NCBI RefSeq assembly: GCF_900198195.1
Contig: NZ_LT899436.1
Coordinates: 3,996,001 to 4,060,000 of the forward strand
DNA from: Tenacibaculum jejuense
GTDB taxonomy: Bacteria; Bacteroidota; Bacteroidia; Flavobacteriales; Flavobacteriaceae
Length of the DNA stretch: 64,000 nucleotides
Direction: 5' to 3'
The notes beneath the pieces are model-generated. The model ran no database searches, had not been told where the DNA came from, and saw only the letters and a program-made list of their open reading frames with translations. The position numbers were made by a program, and so were the translations under genes. Shown here piece by piece: positions 46,076 through 54,710 of the stretch (its first letter is position 1; the number at the start of each line of letters is the position of its first letter).

Positions 46076-46810
46076 TTAAATATAATCGTATGTTACTTCT
46101 GTTAAAAATAATGCTTTCGCAGGTACAGATACTCCTGCTTTGCTTCTGTTTTTACTTTCTATAATTTCTTTAAAATCGTTTACTGTTATTTTTCCTAAAC
46201 CAACATCTAACAAGGTTCCAACTATAGCACGAACCATATTCCTTAAAAAACGATCTGCAGAAATATAAAAAGTTAATTCATTTCCTTGTAAAATCCATTC
46301 TGCATTAGTTACCTCACAATTAAAGGTGCGAACATCAGTTTTTACTTTCGAAAAACACTTAAAATCTTCATATTCGTAAAGTAATTTTGCAGCGGTATTC
46401 ATAGCTTCTATATCTATATTTTTATAGTTTAATTGCCATGAAGTGTCTAATAAAAACGGATTTCTACCTAACCATATTTTGTACTCGTAGCTTCTACTTG
46501 TAGCATCAAAACGTGCATGGGCATCGTTTGCCACTAAAATCGTGTGATATACTACAATATCATTGGGTAAAATTGCATTTAATTTATAGGTGAAATTTTC
46601 ATCTAAAACAGTATCAAAATCAAAATGCGCATACATTTGCGAAGCATGAACTCCTGTGTCTGTTCTTCCTGCACCAACAATATTAATTTCTTTTCTTAGT
46701 ATTGTACTTATACTTTTAGCAAGTTTTTCTTGAACCGAAATAACATCGGGTTGTACTTGCCAACCGTAATAATTTTTACCGTGGTATGCTAGTTCTAAAA
46801 AATATCGCAA
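46076..46810 (-). CDS. truA: tRNA pseudouridine(38-40) synthase TruA
   Basis: This 244-residue protein converts uridines 38-40 of the tRNA anticodon arm to pseudouridine. The catalytic Asp lies in GAGRTDTGVHASQM (about residues 46-59), and the N-terminal YHGKNYYGWQVQP motif and the C-terminal FLRNMVRAIVGTLLDVG motif are typical. The length is normal. It is the first gene of a two-gene unit with the ABC exporter. Confidence 0.95.
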   Translation of the reverse strand: MRYFLELAYHGKNYYGWQVQPDVISVQEKLAKSISTILRKEINIVGAGRTDTGVHASQMYAHFDFDTVLDENFTYKLNAILPNDIVVYHTILVANDAHARFDATSRSYEYKIWLGRNPFLLDTSWQLNYKNIDIEAMNTAAKLLYEYEDFKCFSKVKTDVRTFNCEVTNAEWILQGNELTFYISADRFLRNMVRAIVGTLLDVGLGKITVNDFKEIIESKNRSKAGVSVPAKALFLTEVTYDYI

Positions 46811-46975
46811 AGAAATTCTTTTTTAAAGAGCTAAACTACGCATTTTATTTGGTTGTGTTATTTAGTATTTTCTTAAAATTAACTTTAAAACACTTCTTAA
46901 AAAAGTAGATAGTACACATTTATAAATTATAACTATGTTCTACTCAAAACTGAAGATTCTTTGTAATTTCGTGAT

Positions 46976-47470
46976 GTGAAAAAAATCTTATTATTATCGG
47001 ATACTCATAGTTATATTGATGATCAAATTTTAAAATTTGTAAAGCAAGCTGATGAAGTTTGGCATGCTGGCGATATTGGTAATTTAAAAGTAACAGACAC
47101 TATTAAATCTTTCAAGCCTTTACGCGCAGTTTATGGAAATATTGATGATGCTGAAGCTCGTGCAGAATTCCCTTTAGATAACACTTTTGAACTGGAAGGT
47201 GTTTCTGTTTGGATGACTCATATTGGTGGATATCCTGGAAAGTATAAACCTCGCGTTTATGGCGAACTTCAAAAGCATACACCTAAACTTTTTATTTGTG
47301 GTCATTCGCATATTTTGAAAGTTCAATTTGATAAGCATTTTAATTTACTACACATAAATCCTGGTGCAGCCGGAAAACATGGTTTTCATAAAGTACGTAC
47401 CATGATTCGTTTTGAATTACGTGCTGGTGGTATTGAAAATATGGAAGTTATTGAGCTGGCAAAAAATTAA
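46976..47470 (+). CDS. YfcE/MJ0936-type metallophosphoesterase
   Basis: This 164-residue protein has the calcineurin-like motifs in order: LLLSDTHSYID, WHAGDIGN, YGNIDDAEAR, MTHIG and CGHSHI. It should be a cytoplasmic Mn-dependent phosphodiesterase; the substrate is unknown. The start is a GTG at 46976: the overlapping ATG two bases upstream (46974) is out of frame and followed at once by a stop. A TAATTTCG, close to the -7 consensus, lies only a few bases upstream, so the mRNA may be nearly leaderless. The gene overlaps the convergent kinase gene by 4 bp. Confidence 0.88.
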   Translation: MKKILLLSDTHSYIDDQILKFVKQADEVWHAGDIGNLKVTDTIKSFKPLRAVYGNIDDAEARAEFPLDNTFELEGVSVWMTHIGGYPGKYKPRVYGELQKHTPKLFICGHSHILKVQFDKHFNLLHINPGAAGKHGFHKVRTMIRFELRAGGIENMEVIELAKN

Positions 47471-49227
47471 GCCGATACCATTTCCTTTTTTTGTATTACA
47501 GGAATACTAGCAATTACTTTAGTTCCGTTTCCTTTAGACGATTCGATGATAAAATTACCGTTCATCATATTAATTCTAGCTCTAATTTGGTTTAATCCAA
47601 TACCAGAATCTTTATCTGAACGCATTTCAAAACCAACTCCGTCGTCTTTAACAATAAGATTAATCATATCGTCTTCTTCTTCTAACATGATATAAGCGTT
47701 TTTTGCTTTACTATGTTTTAAAATATTATTGATTAATTCTTGAATGATGTTAAACACCTTTATTTCAAACTCTTGCGAATAGCGATATACATTTAAAATT
47801 GCCGTACTAATTTTTATTTCAGAGTTTGAAAACTTTTTGGCAACATCTTTAGTCGCATATTCTAAACCAAATTTAAGTAGTATCGAAGAAACTAAATTAT
47901 GAGATAAATCACGAATTTTTTCTGAAGCTTCTGTTATTATTTGCTGTGTTTTCTCTAATTCTTCTGGAATATCGTCTCCGTATTGTTTCTGCGTAGCTTG
48001 CAAATGCATGTTTGCAGAAGATAATAATGCACTTACATTATCGTGTAAAATTTCAGCGATTTGTTTACGCTCAGTTTCTTTACCATCTAGAGTTGCATTT
48101 AAAATTTTCACCTGAGCCTGTGAGTTTAAACGCTCTAATTTACGTTGTTGACGTAACTCATTTTGTGATAGTTTTAAGCTTAAATTACGTTGACGTAATT
48201 TGTATAAATTCGCTAAGTACAATAATAATATAGAAATAATTACACCTGCTGTTCCTACAGCCCAAGTTTTTTGTTCTTGTTTTTGTTGTTTTTTATCAGC
48301 TTCCTTTTGAAATTCTTTAACATTATACTTAGATTCTATTTTCTTGTAAGCTTTTCTAGTTTCTTCAATGTTTAAACTATCTCTTATCGCATACGAATCC
48401 GTAACGTATTCATAGGCTCTATAATCTTTCAAATTGTATAATGCCCATGCAATATTATCTAAAAGTAATTCTTTGTGTTGTAAAGCTCTCAAAGATTTTT
48501 CATTTTTTAAATATGTAAGAGCTTTACCATATATTTCTCTACCTTCTTTATAACTTCCTCTTTCTAAATACAAATTCCCAAGATTATTGTATGCTAAAGC
48601 TAGAGATAGATTGTTATTAAATTGTGTATTTATTTTAATTGACTCTAAAGTGTATTCCTCTGCTTTTTTGAAATCTTTGTTAAAAGCATACATTTTTCCG
48701 AGATTTGTATAAGCTTTCGCCTTTAACCCCATGATTCTTTCATCTAATCCAGGTAATTTTATTATTTTTTCGAAATAATATTCTGAGCTATCTTTTTTTC
48801 CTTTATGTAAATAAAATTTAGAAATGGCATCATAATTTTGAGCTACTAAATAGTCACTTGCCTCTCCCTTAAGCTCTGTTGAGAATTTATAATTTTCAAG
48901 AAGGTTAAGAGATTTTTTAAGATAGGCTATAGCATTTGTATTACTAGTATCTTTTGACAATATTTGACCAGCTAATAAATTAGCTTTAATTAAAATATCT
49001 ATTTCAACTTCTTTTCTATTTGTTAATGGGAGCACCATTTTTAAAGCTCTAGTATATCTATCTTCCTCATATAAGATTTTTGCTAATTCAAATCTTTGGA
49101 CCAAGGTTGTATCACTCTCTTTTTCAAACACAGCAAAAGCCGAGTGGGCAGACTCAGCTTTAACTTTCAAACATAAAAATATAAAAACAAGGGGGACTGT
49201 ATGTTTTATAACATTTATTATATTCAT
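47467..49227 (-). CDS. TPR-containing sensor histidine kinase (NarX/DegS-type, HisKA_3)
   Basis: This 586-residue protein has a signal peptide and a periplasmic TPR array (about 35-300, blocks such as AKAYTNLGKMYAFNKDFKKAEEYTLESI). A transmembrane helix (about 320-340, VGTAGVIISILLLYLANLY), a coiled coil and a HisKA_3 dimerisation domain follow, with the phospho-acceptor His in ERKQIAEILHDNVSALL (about 385). The HATPase domain carries the N-box ELINNILKHS and the G-boxes DDGVGF and GIGLNQIRAR. It is the likely partner of the NarL-type regulator at 50146-50805. It starts 6 nt after the lipoprotein gene. The signal sensed is unknown. Confidence 0.9.
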   Translation of the reverse strand: MNIINVIKHTVPLVFIFLCLKVKAESAHSAFAVFEKESDTTLVQRFELAKILYEEDRYTRALKMVLPLTNRKEVEIDILIKANLLAGQILSKDTSNTNAIAYLKKSLNLLENYKFSTELKGEASDYLVAQNYDAISKFYLHKGKKDSSEYYFEKIIKLPGLDERIMGLKAKAYTNLGKMYAFNKDFKKAEEYTLESIKINTQFNNNLSLALAYNNLGNLYLERGSYKEGREIYGKALTYLKNEKSLRALQHKELLLDNIAWALYNLKDYRAYEYVTDSYAIRDSLNIEETRKAYKKIESKYNVKEFQKEADKKQQKQEQKTWAVGTAGVIISILLLYLANLYKLRQRNLSLKLSQNELRQQRKLERLNSQAQVKILNATLDGKETERKQIAEILHDNVSALLSSANMHLQATQKQYGDDIPEELEKTQQIITEASEKIRDLSHNLVSSILLKFGLEYATKDVAKKFSNSEIKISTAILNVYRYSQEFEIKVFNIIQELINNILKHSKAKNAYIMLEEEDDMINLIVKDDGVGFEMRSDKDSGIGLNQIRARINMMNGNFIIESSKGNGTKVIASIPVIQKKEMVSA

Positions 49228-49233
49228 TATACT

Positions 49234-49953
49234 TTATAAATCAGTACCATATCTAGGCATCCTTCTTGCAACATAAGCTAATTCTGCTCTTTCTCCGTAT
49301 GAATTATCTGTTTTTACCTCAAGATCGGTTTTGATGTAATTTACAAAATCTATTTTTAATGGTAGGTGATCTGATTTATTATATATCTTCGTGTAATTAC
49401 GAACATTCGACAAACCTTCCTTCAAATGAACTTCGTAAATATTTTCATCTGCGTTGTATTCAAAATTAACATTAATTCCTTCTCTTACTTTAAAGTCTAG
49501 CACGAATTGACCATCTCCAAAACTTTCAACACTATATGTTTGTAAAAAATTTGTATTAACTTCTCCTTTAGCTAAAACAATATTTTCATCTTCAACTGTA
49601 ATCGATTTTCTTTGCTCACCATTCTGATAAACATCAATATTTATTTGATTATTATCTAAATCTAAGTCAGTAGAGTTACTAACTGATCTGTTTGAAACAG
49701 CATGTTTTGTTTCAAATGTATGTAAGTTATTTGTATTTGTTGATTCATCTTTAACTAAGTTTGCTTGTGCATTTTTAGCTAATTTATAATCAATTGTATA
49801 TTTTCCTGAAGCATCTCTGCTTAATTTATATGACTGTAAAAGAGATTCATTAACTCCTTCTATATCAGCATCTATCACATTATTATCTTCTGAGCTACAA
49901 GATGAAAATATTGCAGCAACTATCATTAAAAAAGGTAAGTATCTTTTTATCAT
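49234..49953 (-). CDS. Lipoprotein between kinase and regulator, unknown function
   Basis: This 239-residue protein has a lipoprotein signal (MIKRYLPFLMIVAAIFSSC, Cys19), then two related beta-rich stretches (LLQSYKLSRDASGKYTIDYKLAKNAQANL and FLQTYSVESFGDGQFVLDFKVREGINVNF). This suggests an internal duplication of about 100 residues. It is encoded directly upstream of the kinase with a 6-nt gap, so it may be an accessory sensor or signal protein for the kinase's periplasmic TPR domain. I do not recognise the family. Confidence 0.75.
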   Translation of the reverse strand: MIKRYLPFLMIVAAIFSSCSSEDNNVIDADIEGVNESLLQSYKLSRDASGKYTIDYKLAKNAQANLVKDESTNTNNLHTFETKHAVSNRSVSNSTDLDLDNNQINIDVYQNGEQRKSITVEDENIVLAKGEVNTNFLQTYSVESFGDGQFVLDFKVREGINVNFEYNADENIYEVHLKEGLSNVRNYTKIYNKSDHLPLKIDFVNYIKTDLEVKTDNSYGERAELAYVARRMPRYGTDL

Positions 49954-50085
49954 CGTACTAAAATTTTGAATGTTGGATTATATTAAATATTATAAAAAAG
50001 GTAGTATTTCGGGGGGACTACGTTATTTATAAAAAGAGTGAAAAAGTAGTAGGCTTGACAATACTTCGGATAATACAGCTTCTGA

Positions 50086-50095
50086 GGGGGGGGGG
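50086..50095. repeat. Homopolymeric G10 tract in the leader of the lipoprotein-kinase genes
   Basis: Ten consecutive G residues (C on the transcribed-sense minus strand) lie 133 nt upstream of the lipoprotein start. Further G-runs sit at 50011-50016 (six) and about 50112-50115 (four). Such runs are exceptional in this AT-rich window and could vary in length. Confidence 0.7.
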
Positions 50096-50145
50096 AACAT
50101 ATATAAGGACGGGGAACCTCTATATAAAAATTGAAGGGAGGTCGA

Positions 50146-50805
50146 TTAAACTATATTATTTTTAACAGCATATATTGCCAAACCTACTACATTTTTCACT
50201 TTTAACTTTTTGTATAAGTTTCTTCTATGAGTTTCTATTGTTTTGACCGTTAGGTCTAATTTTTTTGCTATTTCAGAAGTACTCAACTCTTGGGTAATTA
50301 GCTTTAATACTTCTATTTCTCGTTCTGTTAAAGGTTCAATAACAGCACTACTTTTAATGGCATCATCGGTTTTGGTATCGTTGATATATAAATCAAGTAA
50401 ACTTTCTTTAATATTATCACTATAATACTTTTCACCACGATGCACAGCTTTAATAGCTTTAATTATGTGGTCGCTTGCCGAACTTTTTTCAATGAAACCT
50501 CTAGCACCAAGGCTAATCATTTCTTGAACAATTTTCGGGTCGCTTAAACCAGATAGTATAATTGTTTTTTGATCTACATTTCTATTTTTAAATGCTTTCA
50601 AAACTCCAATACCATCTAATTTTGGCATATTAATATCAAGTACAAGAACGTCGGCTTTTTTTGTTCGGGACCATTCAACAACATCTTTTCCCGTAAGTGA
50701 GTAGCCTTCTAACTCAATTTGATCTTCCGTTTTAATTAAAGCAGAAATTCCATCTATAATTATTTGGTGGTCATCTGCGATATGAACTTTGATTTTGTTT
50801 ATCAT
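50146..50805 (-). CDS. NarL/LuxR-family response regulator
   Basis: This 219-residue protein has a receiver domain (1-125) with acidic pocket ADDH, phospho-acceptor Asp in VLVLDINMPKLDG (about residue 57), and the conserved Ser/Lys region ILSGLSD ... GFIEKSS. A LuxR-type helix-turn-helix (about 152-215, LTEREIEVLKLITQELSTSEIAKKLDLTVKTIETHRRNLYKKL) follows. It should dimerise on phosphorylation by the HisKA_3 kinase encoded downstream (47467-49227). Two palindromes lie directly upstream of its promoter, so it may control its own transcription. Confidence 0.92.
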   Translation of the reverse strand: MINKIKVHIADDHQIIIDGISALIKTEDQIELEGYSLTGKDVVEWSRTKKADVLVLDINMPKLDGIGVLKAFKNRNVDQKTIILSGLSDPKIVQEMISLGARGFIEKSSASDHIIKAIKAVHRGEKYYSDNIKESLLDLYINDTKTDDAIKSSAVIEPLTEREIEVLKLITQELSTSEIAKKLDLTVKTIETHRRNLYKKLKVKNVVGLAIYAVKNNIV

Positions 50806-50816
50806 TGTTACATGTA

Positions 50817-50848
50817 CAAATTTATAAGGTTAATGCGTTGTAGCCAAA
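50817..50848 (-). promoter_or_regulatory. Promoter of the response regulator gene
   Basis: On the minus strand a TTTG (50845-50848) and TAAATTTG (50817-50824) are separated by 20 bp, matching the Bacteroidetes -33/-7 consensus. The -7 element is 11 nt before the ATG, so the leader is very short. Confidence 0.75.
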
Positions 50849-50856
50849 TCACAAAC

Positions 50857-50911
50857 ACCCTGAAAACCTTCTCAGGGTTTACCCTGAAGCGTCTAAGGGT
50901 TTTCCCTTAGA
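50857..50911. promoter_or_regulatory. Palindromic candidate operators upstream of the regulator promoter
   Basis: Two inverted repeats lie side by side: ACCCTGA-n8-TCAGGGT (50857-50878) and TCTAAGGG-TTTT-CCCTTAGA (50892-50911), with an extra half-site ACCCTGA at 50881-50887. They begin 8 nt upstream of the -33 element, the classical place for activator binding. They could also form RNA hairpins, but no T-run follows them. Confidence 0.55.
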
Positions 50912-51160
50912 TGATATCACGGAGGCCTTTATTTATCTGACATTAGCTTTTCAAAAGTAGGGATTAAAATTTTACTTCCTACCAAAAAAGAAATACAAAA
51001 AAAGCAGATTTGTCTTTAACTTTAACATAAAACATGCTTTCTAATTAAAAACTACAACATGACTTTTAAAGCGATCTTTTTGATACATTATTATAGACTA
51101 CTTTTTTATATGTTGCTTAACTTAAAAAATACCTGTTTTGTATTTAGAGTAAAATTCTGT

Positions 51161-51274
51161 CAATTCGAGTGATTTTTCGAAATCAAATGAAGAAAAATTG
51201 TATCGAGAATAAGAATTTTAACTTAGAAAGAGTACTCGATACACTTTTTCGTACCTCAAAAGCACTCGAACTAA
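51161..51274. repeat. Long imperfect inverted repeat (REP/MITE-like)
   Basis: The outer ends TTCGAGTG (51164-51171) and CACTCGAA (51263-51270) are complementary, as are the inner blocks GAAAAATTGTATCGAG (about 51192-51207) and CTCGATACACTTTTTC (about 51235-51250). The element spans about 110 bp and contains no ORF. It could be a dispersed repeat of the genome. The rest of the region 50912-51390 shows nothing else I can name. Confidence 0.55.
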
Positions 51275-51390
51275 CAATTTATGATTATTTATATTTCTAA
51301 ATGCACAACTGTTTTAAAAAATGTATTGTTTTTTGGTTTGAATTTAATTCCCTTTTAATATAAGAACAGTTTTATGTCATTCTTATAACA

Positions 51391-51422
51391 TAAAAAAACC
51401 GAGAATAGTATTATTCTCGGTT
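51391..51422 (-). terminator. Intrinsic terminator
   Basis: A perfect 11-bp stem (51397-51407 with 51412-51422) is followed on the minus strand by TTTTT. It ends the DUF4293 transcript. Confidence 0.88.
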
Positions 51423-51452
51423 ATTCGCACTAAATATATTAAGATGTTAGGT

Positions 51453-51884
51453 TTATCGTAATCTATCTACTGATTTTACAAGATCTTCATCCTTCTTAAT
51501 GGCTTTGTTAGCTAACACTAACAATAAAATTGAAATTACAGGAATGAACATCCCAATACCTTTCTCAGAAACCGTAGCTTCTCCAGATAAAGTTAGAGAT
51601 AAATATACCAACACCCCTAATAAAAAAAGGTTTGTCAAAATATTAAGGCGGCCTAAAACAAATTGTAATTGTCTGTTTTTAAATAAAAAGATAGTTACTA
51701 TTGATAATAAAGCCGATAAAATAAATAATACAGGAATACTTTTTTGTAAAAATGAAGCAGCACCGAGCAAGTCTAAAGAAAATATTGCTTGTTTAGCTGT
51801 ACTCCATAAATTGAACACGAAAGTCAATCCTCCGGAAATAATTCCGACTGCAAGTAAGTATAAGGATTGTATTCTTTGTATCAT
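51453..51884 (-). CDS. DUF4293 family membrane protein
   Basis: This 143-residue protein has four transmembrane segments and begins MIQRIQSLYLLAVGIISGG, the hallmark of DUF4293. In flavobacteria this gene commonly stands divergent to rho, as it does here. The function is unknown. It has its own promoter with a short leader and its own terminator. Confidence 0.88.
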   Translation of the reverse strand: MIQRIQSLYLLAVGIISGGLTFVFNLWSTAKQAIFSLDLLGAASFLQKSIPVLFILSALLSIVTIFLFKNRQLQFVLGRLNILTNLFLLGVLVYLSLTLSGEATVSEKGIGMFIPVISILLLVLANKAIKKDEDLVKSVDRLR

Positions 51885-51901
51885 ATTTTAAAATTGGATT
51901 G

Positions 51902-51909
51902 CAAATTTA
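51902..51909 (-). promoter_or_regulatory. -7 element of the DUF4293 gene (TAAATTTG)
   Basis: On the minus strand this is an exact match to TAnnTTTG, 17 nt before the ATG at 51884. The -33 region is T-rich without a clear TTTG. Confidence 0.6.
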
Positions 51910-51933
51910 CGGTTTCTTTTTTTAAAAAGAAAC

Positions 51934-51963
51934 TTTGCAAATCAAAATATTTATATATATTTG
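51934..51963 (+). promoter_or_regulatory. rho promoter
   Basis: TTTG (51934-51937), 18 bp and TATATTTG (51956-51963) match the Bacteroidetes sigma-ABfr consensus. The predicted transcript would have a leader of about 110 nt. Confidence 0.82.
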
Positions 51964-51986
51964 TCCGGTAAGGAAACCTCACACTA

Positions 51987-52005
51987 CTTACTTGTTGCAA
52001 GTAAG
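51987..52005 (+). promoter_or_regulatory. Hairpin in the rho leader
   Basis: CTTACTTG-TTG-CAAGTAAG is a perfect 8-bp stem with a 3-nt loop, located 20 nt after the predicted transcription start. It may belong to an autoregulatory leader, since rho genes are often autoregulated. Confidence 0.5.
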
Positions 52006-52079
52006 CTATTCAAAACAACAAAGATCTAAATTATCATCCCCTTATTTTCAAAAGATACCTATAATTTAAAAATATTCTA

Positions 52080-53786
52080 ATGTTCGAAATCTCGGATTTA
52101 AAAGCTAAAAAATTAGTTGAATTACAAGAAATTGCAAAGAAAATTGGTTTAAAAAAAACAAGCCAGTTAAAAAAGCTTGATCTTATTTACAGAATTTTAG
52201 ATGCTCAGGCTGAAGCCTCTAAAGAGCAGAAAAAGGAAAAACCAGAACCAGCAGCAAAAAAACCTGCTGCAACCGTTGAGAAAAAAGAAGAAACTAAGCC
52301 AGCAGCTACAGAGCAAAAAACTGAAAGACCAAAAAGAAGACGTATTTCTAAATCTGCTGAACAAGCGGCTAGCACTTTAAAATCAAATACAGGTACTACT
52401 AGCAATACTGCTACTGCAAAACCTGAGCATAAAAAACCTCAACATTCTACAAGTTCAAACTCTAACAATCAGAGTAATAACAACAATAACAACAGAGGTC
52501 AAAAAAATTCATCTGCTGATAATAATCATAAATCAAATAATAATAATCAGCAAAAGAATAACAACCAAAATAGAAATAACAACCAAAACAGGAATAATAA
52601 CAAACATCAAAATAAAAATCAAGGTTCTAAACATAAAAGCGGTAATCGCTACCGTGATCCAGACTTTGAATTTGATGGAATTATTGAAAGTGAAGGTGTA
52701 TTAGAGATGATGCCAGATGGTTATGGTTTCTTACGTTCTTCTGATTATAATTACCTATCATCTCCAGATGATATTTATGTATCTCAATCTCAAATTAAAT
52801 TATTTGGATTAAAAACAGGAGATACTGTAAAAGGAAATGTTCGTCCACCAAAAGAAGGAGAAAAGTATTTCCCTTTAATTCGTGTATCTAAAATTAATGG
52901 TTTAAATCCGAATATCGTTAGAGATCGTGTTTCTTTCGAACATTTAACTCCGCTTTTTGCTAATGAAAAATTCAATTTAGCAGAAAAAGGTAGTTCTTTA
53001 TCTACGAGAATTATGGATTTATTCTCTCCGATTGGTAAAGGACAACGTGGTATGTTAGTAGCACAACCAAAAACTGGTAAAACCATGTTATTAAAGGATG
53101 TTGCAAATGCAATTGCAGCAAATCATCCTGAGGTTTACCAAATCGTTTTACTGATAGATGAGCGTCCTGAAGAAGTTACAGACATGAAGCGTAGTGTTCG
53201 TGGAGAAGTTGTTGCTTCTACTTTTGATGAGCCAGCAGATAAGCACGTACGTGTTGCTAATATTGTTTTAGAAAAGGCAAAGCGTTTAGTTGAATGTGGA
53301 CATGATGTAGTAATCTTATTAGATTCTATTACTCGTTTAGCTCGTGCATATAACACTGTTGCACCTGCCTCTGGTAAAATTTTATCGGGTGGTATTGATG
53401 CAAATGCATTACACAAACCAAAACGTTTCTTTGGAGCTGCTCGTAATATTGAAAATGGTGGTTCGTTAACCATTATTGCTACTGCATTAACTGAAACTGG
53501 TTCTAAAATGGATGAAGTAATCTTCGAAGAATTTAAAGGAACTGGTAACATGGAACTTCAATTAGAACGTAATATTGCTAACAGAAGAATTTATCCAGCT
53601 ATCGACTTAATTAAGTCTAGTACGCGTAGAGATGATCTTTTATTAGATCCAAAAACTGTTCAACGTATGTGGGTATTACGTAAGTATTTAGCAGACATGA
53701 ATCCTATCGAAGCTATGGAATTTATTCAACAAAGAATTAAAACTTCAATAAACAATGAAGAGTTCTTAATTTCTATGAACGGATAA
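52080..53786 (+). CDS. rho: Transcription termination factor Rho with Asn-rich disordered insert
   Basis: This 568-residue hexameric RNA helicase has an N-terminal Rho_N/SAP-like helical domain (1-45). A long low-complexity insert (about 46-195) follows, first Lys/Glu/Ala/Pro-rich, then Asn/Gln/Lys/Arg-rich with runs such as SNNNNNN. The RNA-binding cold-shock domain (about 197-275, [32 protein letters not shown]) and the RecA-like ATPase domain come next. Walker A is PKTGKT and Walker B is [16 protein letters not shown]. The core is about 420 residues in other bacteria, so the insert explains the extra length. A disordered Rho insert is known to drive condensate formation in Bacteroides thetaiotaomicron; whether it does so here is inference. 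Confidence 0.96.
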   Translation: MFEISDLKAKKLVELQEIAKKIGLKKTSQLKKLDLIYRILDAQAEASKEQKKEKPEPAAKKPAATVEKKEETKPAATEQKTERPKRRRISKSAEQAASTLKSNTGTTSNTATAKPEHKKPQHSTSSNSNNQSNNNNNNRGQKNSSADNNHKSNNNNQQKNNNQNRNNNQNRNNNKHQNKNQGSKHKSGNRYRDPDFEFDGIIESEGVLEMMPDGYGFLRSSDYNYLSSPDDIYVSQSQIKLFGLKTGDTVKGNVRPPKEGEKYFPLIRVSKINGLNPNIVRDRVSFEHLTPLFANEKFNLAEKGSSLSTRIMDLFSPIGKGQRGMLVAQPKTGKTMLLKDVANAIAANHPEVYQIVLLIDERPEEVTDMKRSVRGEVVASTFDEPADKHVRVANIVLEKAKRLVECGHDVVILLDSITRLARAYNTVAPASGKILSGGIDANALHKPKRFFGAARNIENGGSLTIIATALTETGSKMDEVIFEEFKGTGNMELQLERNIANRRIYPAIDLIKSSTRRDDLLLDPKTVQRMWVLRKYLADMNPIEAMEFIQQRIKTSINNEEFLISMNG

Positions 53787-53814
53787 TATTAGGTTTTGAT
53801 AATATAATATCAAT

Positions 53815-53844
53815 AAAAATCACTCAAATTTGAGTGATTTTTTT
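53815..53844 (+). terminator. rho terminator
   Basis: A perfect stem AAATCACTCAAA/TTTGAGTGATTT without a spacer, followed by TTTTTT, ends the rho transcript before the small-RNA array. Confidence 0.88.
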
Positions 53845-53860
53845 GTTCCATTAACACTTT

Positions 53861-53903
53861 ATTAACATATGTTAATTTTAACTCGTCTTTACATATGTTA
53901 ATT
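53861..53903. promoter_or_regulatory. Palindrome TTAACATATGTTAA (copy 1, plus half copy)
   Basis: The perfect palindrome lies at 53861-53876 and a partial second one (ACATATGTTAAT) at 53891-53902, just upstream of the first small-RNA candidate. The same palindrome precedes candidates 3 and 4. Confidence 0.6.
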
Positions 53904-53909
53904 TCGTCG

Positions 53910-54130
53910 ATACTTATACTACAACTCATCTAAGGTTTTAGTACTAAAGGAGTTATTTGATCTATCTTTAATATCAGAAGCAAGGGACATATATTTAGTC
54001 ATAAGCATTTTAATAATTTGGGAGCGATTATAACATTTTAACATTAAATAGACAGGCTAAAATATAATGTCACTATTCCCCCGATTGACATATGGATTTG
54101 GACAATGAAAAATTGTCCAAATCTTTATTT
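53910..54130 (+). ncRNA. Candidate small RNA, copy 1 of a tandem family
   Basis: No ORF is present. The unit starts after a conserved CGATACTTATACT and contains the block AATTTGGGAGCGAT (54015-54028), which recurs in all copies, and TTCCCCCGATTGACA (54076-54090), which recurs in copy 3. It ends in a strong intrinsic terminator (stem 54095-54106 with 54112-54123, T-rich tail). The length is about 220 nt. The 5' end is an estimate. Confidence 0.7.
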
Positions 54131-54206
54131 TTACACCTATCCTAACCCGTTTATTCCATTTACTTTTTTAATTCAAAGTATATATAAAAAAACTTTAATT
54201 TCACCG

Positions 54207-54412
54207 ATACTTATACTATCATTCGTCTAAGTTTAGACATTGTTAGCGTAATATATTTCTAAATTTATAATTGTAAACAAGGGATTTATATTTGTTCGTG
54301 AGCATTTGAATAGTTTGGGAGCGATTTTTAGCATTATACCGATCAGATATAAATCATACAACCCCAATGAACATAAAGATTTGGATAATGAAAATTATCC
54401 AAATTTTTATTT
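54207..54412 (+). ncRNA. Candidate small RNA, copy 2 of a tandem family
   Basis: This copy shares CGATACTTATACT at its start and AGTTTGGGAGCGAT at 54312-54325. The C-run motif is degraded to ACCCCAATGAACAT. It ends in a terminator with the same arm sequence, GATTTGGATAAT (54378-54412). It lacks the palindrome found before copies 1, 3 and 4. The 5' end is an estimate. Confidence 0.65.
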
Positions 54413-54430
54413 TTAGATCATTACTATTAA

Positions 54431-54448
54431 AATTAACATATGTTAATT
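54431..54448. promoter_or_regulatory. Palindrome TTAACATATGTTAA (copy before small RNA 3)
   Basis: An 18-bp perfect palindrome (AATTAACATATGTTAATT) lies about 25 nt upstream of the start of the third unit. Confidence 0.6.
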
Positions 54449-54454
54449 TTATCT

Positions 54455-54674
54455 ACACTTTAATACAGTTCATCTAAAAAAATATAATACAATAATTATT
54501 CTCCTAAATTTGAATTCATAAACAAGAAACACGTATTTAGCCATAAGTATTTTAATAATTTGGGAGCTATCTAAAATTTTAGCATTAAATAAACGTCAGG
54601 CTGAATTATAATGTCTCTTTTCCCCCGATTGACATAAGGATTTGGATAATAAAAGTTATCCAAATCTTTTTTTT
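54455..54674 (+). ncRNA. Candidate small RNA, copy 3 of a tandem family
   Basis: This copy has AATTTGGGAGCTAT (54557-54570) and TTCCCCCGATTGACA (54620-54634, identical to copy 1). Its terminator stem GATTTGGATAA/TTATCCAAATC is followed by eight T (54639-54674). It is the copy most like copy 1. The 5' end is an estimate. Confidence 0.72.
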
Positions 54675-54710
54675 GTACTTATTCTAACCATTTTGGTATG
54701 AAAACTCATC

